Below, one piece after another: positions 1 to 6,346 of a DNA stretch of 7,818 nt (its first letter is position 1; every line of letters starts with the position of its first letter). Origin of the DNA: Pedobacter sp. UBA5917 (GTDB lineage: Bacteria; Bacteroidota; Bacteroidia; Sphingobacteriales; Sphingobacteriaceae). Position numbers and translations under genes: made by a program. The notes beneath the pieces are model-generated. The model did not search any database. It was not told where the DNA came from and saw only the letters and a list, made by a program, of their open reading frames with translations. Where the stretch lies: assembly GCF_002432345.1 (NCBI RefSeq), contig NZ_DJDT01000081.1, forward strand, positions 1 to 7,818. The letters are read 5' to 3'.

Positions 1-1
1 T

Positions 2-490
2 ATGGTATGTGCTGCCATGTGCAAGGATGCCGGGGCCGCCTATATCCATGCGGCTGATATCAATCCGCAACGCCTTGAACAGGCAAAAGCTTTTGGTGCC
101 GATGAAATACATTTATTAACGGATATTAACAGTGCTTTGCCTACCGGAATCGATTTGGCATTTGATATGAGCGGTTCGGCCGACGCGATGGAAAACAGTA
201 TCAGAAAACTGGCCATTGGAGGAACGGCCATCTGGATCGGGGCGGTTTTTAATACCCGCAAAGTACAGATTGATGCCGAGTCGGTGGTACGCAGGCTGGT
301 GACCATAAAAGGCTTGCACAATTATAATTTTGAAGACTTTGTGTATGCCGTTAACTTTATCACCAAAAACCATCAGGTTTTCCCTTTCAAAAAAGTTGTA
401 TCAAAAGAATTCGATCTTTTAAATACCAGCGGGGCTTTTGAATTTGCTGTTGCCAATAAACCACTTAGGGTAGGTATTAATTTAAAGTAG
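2..490 (+). CDS. Zinc-type alcohol dehydrogenase, C-terminal part (5'-truncated by window edge), phosphonate-associated-like
   Basis: This is the C-terminal 162 codons of a medium-chain (zinc-binding) alcohol dehydrogenase, a family usually near 350-370 residues. The catalytic zinc domain and most of the glycine-rich nucleotide loop lie left of the window, so the ATG at position 2 is internal and not the true start. Visible parts are the remainder of the Rossmann fold (CKDAGA, then AADINPQRLEQAKAFGADE at about residues 18-35, the usual NAD-side strand and helix) and the GGTAIWIGAVF strand at about 73-83. The VVRRLVTIKGLHNY segment (about 95-108), followed by an FPF motif, resembles from memory the subgroup annotated as phosphonate-catabolism-associated alcohol dehydrogenase (TIGR03366 type). 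It would oxidise an alcohol or reduce an aldehyde with NAD(P). Only 1 nt separates its stop from the transporter start, so the two are cotranscribed. The family call is firm; the phosphonate subgroup is tentative. Confidence 0.85.
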   Translation: MVCAAMCKDAGAAYIHAADINPQRLEQAKAFGADEIHLLTDINSALPTGIDLAFDMSGSADAMENSIRKLAIGGTAIWIGAVFNTRKVQIDAESVVRRLVTIKGLHNYNFEDFVYAVNFITKNHQVFPFKKVVSKEFDLLNTSGAFEFAVANKPLRVGINLK

Positions 491-491
491 A

Positions 492-1724
492 ATGGATAAG
501 AAATTTAGGGTGCAGCAATGGAAAATGCTGTTGATTACCATGTTCTGTTACCTGTTTTTTTACACAGGCAGGCATAATTTTGGCTGGGCGGCAAAAGGTA
601 TGGCGGCCGACCTGCATATTCCTTATACCGCTATAGGCTGGATCAGTTTTGCAATGCTGATCGGTTATTCGGTTGGACAGCTGATAAACGGAAACCTGGC
701 CGACCGTTTCAGTGCACGCTTAATGGTAACGGTTGGGGCATATCTTTCTATTATGACCAATGTTGCCATCAGTTTTGCCGGTAGCGGAACGGTAATTATG
801 ATATTATGGGCTTTAAATGGTTATTTTCAATCGATGGCCTTTGCGCCAGGTGCCAAACTGATCAATAACTGGTGGAGCGAAGAGGAGCGGGGCAAGGCCT
901 TTGGGTTTTATACCATGGCGGCTGGGCTATCCTCGGTGGTAACTTACCTGCTTTCGATTATTTTATTACAACAGGGTTACGAATGGCGTATGCTTTTTAG
1001 GCTACCTGTTTTATTACTGTTGATTTCGGCCACTGCTTTTATGATTATTGCCCGCGATAAACCGGATGTTGCGGTAGATACGCAGGTAACAAAACAACCG
1101 GAAGTGAGCTGGGTAGACCGCTACCGGATGGTATTGGGCAATAGAAAATTTATGGTTGTTTCGCTTGGCTTCGGTTTTGAGAGCATGGCACGCTATGGGC
1201 TTATTTTCTGGGTTCCGGTCCATTACCTGGGTGGAAACTGGAAGGATAATCCAGGCAATTTATGGGTAACCTTTTTATTACCGGTGGGTATGGCTGCGGG
1301 TGCATTAACTTTTGGGATGTTATCTGATAGCCTGTTTAAAAAAGACCGTATCAAAGCCATTTTCTTTGGTATGCTGGCAAGTGCAGTTATAGCCATCCTG
1401 GTTTATATTGCACCTGTGCATAACCTGCTTTTGGGTAGTATACTGATGTTGTTGGCAGGTTTTTTTGTGTATGGTCCACAGGCCTGTTTCTTTCCACTTA
1501 GTCCCGATTTGTTGGGAAGTAGCCTTACCGGTACAGGCATCGGTTTTATGAATATGATCGCTTATCTTTTCGCCGCTTTTGGCGAACCTTTATTGGGCTT
1601 TGCCATCGATACTACAGGTAGTACAAATAGTATTTTTATCGTTATCTCGGCGCTCTGTCTGCTATCTGTAGCCTGTGTAGGTACGGTAAAGTACATGAAA
1701 CAGCCTGCGGTTAAAGCAGCCTAA
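492..1724 (+). CDS. Major facilitator transporter, OPA (organophosphate:phosphate antiporter)-like
   Basis: This is a 410-residue inner-membrane carrier with about 12 hydrophobic segments in two halves and a short cytoplasmic linker near residues 190-215. OPA-like features are the aromatic stretch YLFFYTGRHNFGWA in the first membrane segment with Arg27, the NGNLADRFSARL loop (about 66-77) matching the conserved MFS motif A after segment 2, the WALNGYFQSMAFAPG segment (about 106-120), and NNWWSEEERGKAFGFY (about 125-140). Relatives such as GlpT and UhpT exchange organophosphates for phosphate; the substrate here is unknown. Pairing with a phosphonate-type dehydrogenase suggests an organophosphorus or phosphonate solute, which is inference. 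The start at 492 lies 1 nt after the upstream stop, has no recognisable Shine-Dalgarno and probably relies on translational coupling. A strong terminator follows 23 nt after the stop. Confidence 0.88.
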   Translation: MDKKFRVQQWKMLLITMFCYLFFYTGRHNFGWAAKGMAADLHIPYTAIGWISFAMLIGYSVGQLINGNLADRFSARLMVTVGAYLSIMTNVAISFAGSGTVIMILWALNGYFQSMAFAPGAKLINNWWSEEERGKAFGFYTMAAGLSSVVTYLLSIILLQQGYEWRMLFRLPVLLLLISATAFMIIARDKPDVAVDTQVTKQPEVSWVDRYRMVLGNRKFMVVSLGFGFESMARYGLIFWVPVHYLGGNWKDNPGNLWVTFLLPVGMAAGALTFGMLSDSLFKKDRIKAIFFGMLASAVIAILVYIAPVHNLLLGSILMLLAGFFVYGPQACFFPLSPDLLGSSLTGTGIGFMNMIAYLFAAFGEPLLGFAIDTTGSTNSIFIVISALCLLSVACVGTVKYMKQPAVKAA

Positions 1725-1747
1725 ATTCTAATATTGGTTTTCTGATT

Positions 1748-1779
1748 AAAAAGCGCCGTTGTTCATGGCGCTTTTTTTT
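1748..1779. terminator. Bidirectional intrinsic terminator between convergent genes
   Basis: A perfect 10-bp inverted repeat (AAAAAGCGCC at 1748-1757 and GGCGCTTTTT at 1767-1776) encloses a 9-nt loop. On the plus strand the GC stem is followed by eight T residues (1772-1779). On the minus strand the A-tract supplies a five-U tail. It lies 23 nt after the transporter stop and 23 nt before the 3' end of the convergent HD gene, so it can end both transcripts. Confidence 0.85.
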
Positions 1780-1802
1780 AAGTTTTTTGAATGGTGTTTT
1801 GA

Positions 1803-2399
1803 TTATAATGTACGGAAGACTAATTGCCCCTGTTCAATAATTTCCATTGCCTGTTGTCTCAGTTGATTGTTACCAGCTTTTAGATCCAGTAAAAGAACTG
1901 CTTTCTTTTTTAGGTATTTTGCGGCATGTTTGGTGTCGTATTTCATCATCCAGGCCGCGTTATCAATTAAATCAGCATATTTTACGGTCTGTGCGGTAGT
2001 ACCCAATGTTTGCAGCCGTTTGTTTTCCAGATTTTTCCTTTGCTTTTTGCTTAAATCAGGATAGGCTGTTTTGGTAAAAACATCGGTGAGTTCGGTTACA
2101 TTTCCGACGATAAATTCTGCAGCATCAATATCGTAACCAAAACGTATCAATGCTTCTTTCAGTTCGGTGCCGGTGGTGTTCGTGTCTTCCAGCAGATCGT
2201 GGCATAATCCAATTTCGTAGCCCCACTTTACCACGTCTTTTACCAATTGGGCTACTTTATTTAAATGATCAAAATAAGGTAGGTGTGTACATTTGATCAG
2301 CTGATCACGATGTTTTTCTGCAACCCAATTTGCCAATTGTTCCGAACCTATCATCTGTTTTTCTGTTACTGCTACAATATTTAACCAGTATAGCAACAT
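1803..2399 (-). CDS. Small HD-domain hydrolase, SpoT/Mesh1-like (candidate small alarmone hydrolase)
   Basis: This 198-residue single-domain protein carries the metal-binding pattern of the RelA/SpoT hydrolase family. It has WVAEKHRDQ at about 25-33, YFDHLNKVA with His45, CHDLLEDT at 66-73 (the HDxxED signature, His67, Asp68, Glu71, Asp72), and VKYADLIDN at 139-147 (Asp143, Asn147), corresponding to the SpoT 'K-ADrl-N' motif. Stand-alone relatives such as Mesh1 are about 180 residues and remove pyrophosphate from (p)ppGpp or phosphate from NADPH; neither activity is proven here. No synthetase, TGS or ACT domain is present. The start is uncertain: Met16 (coding from 2354) has a more A-rich leader and gives a more usual family length. 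The gene lies 27 nt downstream of the sulfotransferase on the same strand and is likely the last gene of that operon, ending at the 1748-1779 terminator. Confidence 0.8.
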   Translation of the reverse strand: MLLYWLNIVAVTEKQMIGSEQLANWVAEKHRDQLIKCTHLPYFDHLNKVAQLVKDVVKWGYEIGLCHDLLEDTNTTGTELKEALIRFGYDIDAAEFIVGNVTELTDVFTKTAYPDLSKKQRKNLENKRLQTLGTTAQTVKYADLIDNAAWMMKYDTKHAAKYLKKKAVLLLDLKAGNNQLRQQAMEIIEQGQLVFRTL

Positions 2400-2426
2400 T
2401 GGTCCGCATTAAAATGTTCTTATTAT

Positions 2427-3392
2427 TTATGCTGTTGTAATTTGTGTTTTCCTTAAATTTTCCAGTTGATGATAATATTCAAAAGCCTGTTTCTGGTACA
2501 GTGGTATTTTTTCTTCCGGCTGAACTTCGTAAAACACCTGATTAGGGTGTTTTGCGTTAAATCGGCTACGCACATTAATATGTTCCCAATCTTCAGCACT
2601 TAAGCTTATGTTTGTAAAACTGCAAAAACGCCCCATGTTCTCCATAATCCCATCATTATAATTAAGTAATAAGGTAAGCGGATCTTCTTGTGAAGCGCGG
2701 ATAAAGGCTTTAAAATAGTTTTCGAGTACTTTTACGGTATGTCCATCAAAATCGCCCGGCTCAACATCACCATTTTTTATACCCAGTAATTCGTTTGGTA
2801 CTACACCTGGTACTGCCTGCATCCCCCTTAATTTTTGATGCGACCGAACCACCTCATCTGGTTTTCTATATAATAAAACAAAAGGTACTTCGGGATATAA
2901 TTTTCTAAGCAGGGGCATAAAGTGGATATGCCAGCTATCGGTTTTGATGATAAGGTGTTTTTTTTCTCCATCAGGATTTTGTCCATAAATTTTGATAACT
3001 GCTTTTACCAGTTCTTCATGATGCGGAACGGGTAAATTTTTGCCAAGCCTGAGAATTTCATCGATAAAGGGCACCTCGGGTAAAACGATATGCTGGCTGT
3101 TGAGGCATAAAGATTGCGATATCAGCGTAGATCCGCACCTTGATATATGGAATATAAATGCGGTGGGTGCTACGCTGCTCATTAATGATGCCCATTCGGG
3201 TAAAACGGAAATATCACTACACGGCTTAAATTTATTTGAATTATAAGCATGAGAGAGGTATTCACCTATCGATTCGCTGAAAAACGGTCCTGTAAACTGG
3301 TTGCCATTGGTGAATAGCCATTTGCAGGTATACAAGCCATTTTTTTCTCTTAATTGGTCGGGTATCCAGTTCTTTAGTGCAAGCTTGCTCAT
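2427..3392 (-). CDS. Sulfotransferase family protein (PAPS-dependent)
   Basis: The 321-residue protein has no signal peptide and is probably cytoplasmic. The nucleotide-binding P-loop-like 5'-phosphosulfate motif is HISRCGSTLISQSL at about 82-95 after a hydrophobic strand (TAFIF). The 3'-phosphate-binding segment is FVLLYRKPDEVVRSHQ at about 171-186, with Arg176 and Ser184 in the expected places. Such enzymes move a sulfuryl group from PAPS to a hydroxyl or amine on a protein, glycan, lipid or small molecule; the acceptor cannot be read from the sequence. Its ATG overlaps the TGA of the upstream hydroxylase gene by 4 nt (ATGA), indicating translational coupling. The alternative, a nucleotide kinase-like P-loop protein, is unlikely because both PAPS motifs are present in the right order. 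The family is fairly sure; the role is unknown. Confidence 0.85.
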   Translation of the reverse strand: MSKLALKNWIPDQLREKNGLYTCKWLFTNGNQFTGPFFSESIGEYLSHAYNSNKFKPCSDISVLPEWASLMSSVAPTAFIFHISRCGSTLISQSLCLNSQHIVLPEVPFIDEILRLGKNLPVPHHEELVKAVIKIYGQNPDGEKKHLIIKTDSWHIHFMPLLRKLYPEVPFVLLYRKPDEVVRSHQKLRGMQAVPGVVPNELLGIKNGDVEPGDFDGHTVKVLENYFKAFIRASQEDPLTLLLNYNDGIMENMGRFCSFTNISLSAEDWEHINVRSRFNAKHPNQVFYEVQPEEKIPLYQKQAFEYYHQLENLRKTQITTA

Positions 3393-4093
3393 TGCTGGTT
3401 TGCGGTTAAAAGGGTATTGTATTCTTGTTGCAGTTCTTCTGCCATCTCCAGTGCACGCGTCGTTCCCTGTTCTTTTAGTGAAAAAATCATCTGTTTCAAA
3501 ACTTCAGGATCGCGGCTTTCATCCGGTGCATGGGCAATCGTATCGGTATTTAAAATAAGTTGTTCCAGCCAGGGGTTTACTTTACAGTCGATTACTAAGT
3601 GTACCCTGTTGGTTAGCCCTTTATTGTTTACCCGATGGGGCAGGTTGGCATTAATGTACCAGCACTCACCCTCATTCATGATAATGCGTTCGTTATTAAT
3701 GTAAAATTCGACATCGGTATTGGTTTGTATGGGGAAATGAAGTCTTGCTTCACCTTTTTCAAAGGCCAGTTCTGCATCCCGGTGTTGTTTTATTACAGAA
3801 CCTGCGCCGAGGTTTAACAAGCGTACCGACATCACTTCGCATTCGAAAGTTTCTATAAGCTGTTTTACCGACGGAAAGAGTTTCATATTGGCATGATTTT
3901 CAAAACGATCGACCTGATGTAATTCAGGGATGATACTATCTGTACCTCCTGGTGTACGTAAAGGAAATACCGTCCACTTCCCACTGTAATGGGCGGTGTT
4001 AAAATGACTTGTCCAATTGTCTGTAATATTTCTTAGGTCATTCTGTAGTAGTTCAATAGGATATTTTTTATTTGGCTTTGAGTAAGTAATCAT
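3389..4093 (-). CDS. Aspartyl/asparaginyl beta-hydroxylase-type Fe(II)/2-oxoglutarate dioxygenase
   Basis: This 234-residue cupin-fold protein has the iron and 2-oxoglutarate ligands of the Asp/Asn beta-hydroxylase family (PF05118 type): His104 and Asp106 in KQHRDAE, the distal His153 in LPHRVNN, and Arg163 in NRVHLVID for the cosubstrate carboxylate. The RLHFPIQTN strand (about 117-125) and EGECWYINANLPH (about 141-153) are also typical. It should hydroxylate an Asp, Asn or similar side chain, or a free amino-acid-like group, using oxygen and 2-oxoglutarate. Residues about 175-234 form a helical, charged tail beyond the core that may serve substrate or partner binding. It has no signal peptide. 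It is the first gene of the minus-strand operon, with the sulfotransferase start overlapping its stop. A hydroxylase immediately before a sulfotransferase suggests that one makes the hydroxyl the other sulfates, which is inference. Confidence 0.88.
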   Translation of the reverse strand: MITYSKPNKKYPIELLQNDLRNITDNWTSHFNTAHYSGKWTVFPLRTPGGTDSIIPELHQVDRFENHANMKLFPSVKQLIETFECEVMSVRLLNLGAGSVIKQHRDAELAFEKGEARLHFPIQTNTDVEFYINNERIIMNEGECWYINANLPHRVNNKGLTNRVHLVIDCKVNPWLEQLILNTDTIAHAPDESRDPEVLKQMIFSLKEQGTTRALEMAEELQQEYNTLLTANQQ

Positions 4094-4183
4094 AATTATA
4101 AATAAAATAAAATTAATGAATATTTATATGGTGTATGATTAAAATTGTTCGAATACCTATATTTAAGTATTTGTCAATTCCTG

Positions 4184-4214
4184 TTTGGAGTTAACAATAA
4201 AATCGATAAATTTA
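4184..4214 (+). promoter_or_regulatory. Candidate Bacteroidota-type promoter for the formyltransferase-collar operon
   Basis: In the 158-bp divergent spacer, TTTG at 4184-4187 is followed after exactly 19 nt by TAAATTTA at 4207-4214. This matches the Bacteroidota sigma factor consensus TTTG-N19-TAnnTTTG at all but the last base. Transcription would begin near 4220, giving a leader of about 30 nt before the GTG at 4252. The rest of the spacer (4094-4180) is very AT-rich. I found no equally good minus-strand promoter for the hydroxylase gene, although one must be nearby. Confidence 0.5.
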
Positions 4215-4251
4215 CGTATCCAAACGAAATCTCATCCTAATTCCGCTCCAA

Positions 4252-5208
4252 GTGAAAATTATTATATTTTCTAACCATCTATCATCAGTACCTGTAATAG
4301 ATCATTTTTTTGCACAGGGCTTGGTTAAAGCCGTGGTTTCTACCGATAAGTTAAATGCCCAGCATATAGGTATTGAGCTTTTTTGTAATAAAAATAATAT
4401 TCTGTTTTTAAAGATAAACAGACATAATTTATTAACAAATGTTAGTCAGTTGTTTGCCGAGATACAACCTGATCTGGTGTTGATGTTTAGTTTTTCTTAC
4501 CGGATTCCGGCAGCGCTTTATCAATTTCCCCGTATAGGGTTCTTTAATGTTCATTTCAGTATGCTGCCTGCTTACCAGGGACCGGATCCTTTGTTTTGGC
4601 AAATGAAAAATGGCGAAACCAGCGGAGGGGTAAGTATCCATAAAGTTGATGCGGGTTTTGATACCGGTGCTGTGGTGATGCAGGAGCCTTTGGTTTTTAT
4701 CCCTGGCGAAACATGGGGGATAGCCGATGGCAGGCACGGTGCCGTGGCTGTAAACATGATTGTTCGCTTAATTGAGGAACTCAAACATAAAAATGAAATA
4801 GCCGAATTATCCACCCCGCTAATTGCGCCAAGTTATTATCCAAGGGCAACGGCTGCTGATATCACAATCGACTGGGCTGTGCAGACTGCAGGAGAGGTAG
4901 AAGCGCTTGTAAATGCGGCTAACCCTGGTACAGGAGGAGCGGTAACCTCTTTTAAACAACAATTAGTGAGAATATTGGAGGTTTCTCCGGTTGAGGCTGA
5001 AGGCCAAGCTGGTTTTGAAGCCGGTGCAGTGGTGCATGCTGATGCAAGTGGAATATATGTGCAATGTGCCGACAGAAAAATCCTGCGCATCAACATTATC
5101 AAATTAAGTGAAGGTTTTATAACCGGTGCTAAACTGGCTGCATTAGGTGTAAAACAGGGCGAAAAATTTGAGAATGGCGCTTTTCAATTCGAAGAAATCT
5201 ATAATTAA
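4252..5208 (+). CDS. Formyltransferase (methionyl-tRNA formyltransferase-like fold), probably not the housekeeping enzyme
   Basis: This 318-residue enzyme has the two domains of the Fmt family. The N-terminal formyltransferase domain (about 1-190) carries the catalytic triad Asn99, His101 (FFNVHFSMLP) and Asp137 (VDAGFDTG). A C-terminal Fmt-like domain (about 200-300) contains ITIDWAVQTAGEVEALVNAANPG. It should transfer a formyl group from 10-formyltetrahydrofolate to an amine. The usual SLLPxYRGxxP loop reads SMLPAYQGPDP, so the conserved Arg is Gln. This and the gene context argue against initiator tRNA as substrate; sugar or peptide amines are alternatives. The GTG start is chosen because the frame meets a stop at 4207-4209 with no ATG in between, the protein begins directly with the first Rossmann strand (KIIIFSNHL), and the next in-frame Met is residue 79. 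It leads the plus-strand operon, with the first collar gene 27 nt after its stop. Confidence 0.85.
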   Translation: MKIIIFSNHLSSVPVIDHFFAQGLVKAVVSTDKLNAQHIGIELFCNKNNILFLKINRHNLLTNVSQLFAEIQPDLVLMFSFSYRIPAALYQFPRIGFFNVHFSMLPAYQGPDPLFWQMKNGETSGGVSIHKVDAGFDTGAVVMQEPLVFIPGETWGIADGRHGAVAVNMIVRLIEELKHKNEIAELSTPLIAPSYYPRATAADITIDWAVQTAGEVEALVNAANPGTGGAVTSFKQQLVRILEVSPVEAEGQAGFEAGAVVHADASGIYVQCADRKILRINIIKLSEGFITGAKLAALGVKQGEKFENGAFQFEEIYN

Positions 5209-5235
5209 TTTTTTTAAACCATAAACCAACTTACC

Positions 5236-5766
5236 ATGTTACAATCAAATTACGTCGGCGAGATCAGGATGTTTGCGGGAACTTTTTCGCCTGCAGGCTG
5301 GAAATTTTGCGACGGTTCACTTCTTCCCATCAGTCAGAACGAAGTGCTTTATACCCTTTTAGGTACCACTTATGGTGGCGATGGAGTAACTACATTTGCC
5401 ATTCCCGATCTGAGGGGGCGTGTGCCTGTACATGCAGGCAATGGTGCCGGGTTATCGCCTGTTGTACTGGGGCAAAAAGCCGGTACAGAGCAGGTTACGA
5501 TGACGGTGAACCAAATGCCGGCACATTCGCATCCGTTAATGGCCCAGTCGGCCGAAGGTAACGCAAATTTACCAACCAATAATGCCTTTGCGAATACCGG
5601 TTCATCAGATCCTGATTTTGCACCAGGTACGGTTACACCAGATGTACAGATGGGAGTCCAATCAATAGGGCAAGCTGGTGGTAATCAGCCGTTTTCGATT
5701 AACCAGCCTTCTTTGGCGATTAATTATATTATCGCTTTGTTTGGTATCTATCCTACCCGTAATTAA
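5236..5766 (+). CDS. Phage tail collar domain protein (MdpB-like), paralog 1
   Basis: This 176-residue protein consists almost only of a phage tail collar domain and its C-terminal partner region. Residues 7-63 hold the collar signature: GEIRMFAGTFSPAGW, a single cysteine at 25 in FCDGSLLP, LLGTTYGGDG, and FAIPDLRGRVP. MPAHSHP at 94-100 supplies an HxH pair (His97, His99); in T4 short-tail-fibre and related trimers such pairs bind a metal ion along the axis. The chain ends in NYIIALFGIYPTRN, shared with the two following genes. There is no signal peptide or membrane segment. Database relatives are called tail fiber protein, tail collar protein or microcystin-dependent protein MdpB, and their biological role is poorly defined. 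The A-rich leader lacks a Shine-Dalgarno. It sits 27 nt after the formyltransferase and 30 nt before paralog 2, clearly in one operon. Confidence 0.9.
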   Translation: MLQSNYVGEIRMFAGTFSPAGWKFCDGSLLPISQNEVLYTLLGTTYGGDGVTTFAIPDLRGRVPVHAGNGAGLSPVVLGQKAGTEQVTMTVNQMPAHSHPLMAQSAEGNANLPTNNAFANTGSSDPDFAPGTVTPDVQMGVQSIGQAGGNQPFSINQPSLAINYIIALFGIYPTRN

Positions 5767-5796
5767 CCGATAAATTAAACTTCAAGAACTGAAAAA

Positions 5797-6318
5797 ATGG
5801 ATTATTATTTAGGAGATATAAGAATAGTTGCCATGAATTATGCACCCAAAGGATGGGCATTATGCAACGGACAACTTTTGCCGATACAACAAAACCAGGC
5901 ATTGTTTTCGCTTTTGGGAACCACTTATGGCGGTAATGGCACTACTAACTTTGGTTTGCCCAATTTACAGGGCCGGGTATCGCTTGGTTTTGGGCAAAGT
6001 CCGACTAGTGGTAACAACTATGTTCTGGGGCAGGCAGCCGGCAGCCAAAGTGTTACGGTATTGCAGAGTCAGTTACCAGCACATAATCACGTGTTTTTAG
6101 CCAATAATGCAGCTGGCACAACCAATGCGCCCGCCAACGCTTACTTTGCTGATTCTGTAGCACCAGACCTTGATTATTCGAACGCGGGATTAAATACAGC
6201 AATGTCGGCAAATGCCATAGGCAGAACCGGGGGTAATGGACCTATTCCGGTACAGCAGCCATACCTGGGCCTATATTTTATTATTGCTACAACTGGTATT
6301 TACCCAACCAGAAATTAA
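5797..6318 (+). CDS. Phage tail collar domain protein (MdpB-like), paralog 2
   Basis: The 173-residue second paralog has the same layout. It opens with LGDIRIVAMNYAPKGW, then a single Cys23 in LCNGQLLP, LLGTTYGGNG at about 39-48 and FGLPNLQGRV at about 52-61. The HxH pair lies in LPAHNHV (His96, His98). A Gly, Asn and Ala-rich middle of about 50 residues is the least conserved part, and the end is FIIATTGIYPTRN. Between the collar and the HxH motif it differs from its neighbours, reading FGQSPTSGNNYVLG where paralogs 1 and 3 have a GxGxGL-like stretch. That is consistent with old duplication and specialised positions rather than recent copying. The leader is A-rich (GAACTGAAAAA just before ATG). 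Gaps of 30 nt upstream and 28 nt downstream place it in the middle of the operon. A hetero-oligomer of the three proteins is plausible but unproven. Confidence 0.9.
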   Translation: MDYYLGDIRIVAMNYAPKGWALCNGQLLPIQQNQALFSLLGTTYGGNGTTNFGLPNLQGRVSLGFGQSPTSGNNYVLGQAAGSQSVTVLQSQLPAHNHVFLANNAAGTTNAPANAYFADSVAPDLDYSNAGLNTAMSANAIGRTGGNGPIPVQQPYLGLYFIIATTGIYPTRN

Positions 6319-6346
6319 CTATTACAGAACTTTTAAAACATAAGAA

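Noticed and set aside
1803..2399. Phosphonate-operon-associated HD protein (PhnZ-like or TIGR03276 type), suggested by the phosphonate-like genes to the left
   Set aside because: The motif is HDxxED with a SpoT-like K-AD---N segment, the gene is on the opposite strand, and a bidirectional terminator separates it from the dehydrogenase-transporter unit.
3301..3817. Plus-strand open frames of 60-95 codons opposite the hydroxylase and sulfotransferase genes
   Set aside because: They are antisense to two genes with clear catalytic motifs and show no domain or plausible leader of their own.
4094..4180. Minus-strand promoter for the hydroxylase operon, including a TTGACA-like stretch
   Set aside because: No -7 element of the form TAnnTTTG was found at 17-23 nt from a TTG. 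Matches were weak in this AT-rich sequence, so no feature was called.
4252..5208. Housekeeping methionyl-tRNA formyltransferase (fmt)
   Set aside because: The triad is present, but the SLLPxYRG loop is altered and the context is a collar operon with no translation genes. No gene symbol was given.
5307..6100. Alternative-frame open frames of 84-86 codons inside collar paralogs 1 and 2
   Set aside because: They overlap the strongly conserved collar frames and their translations are low-complexity shadows with no family resemblance.
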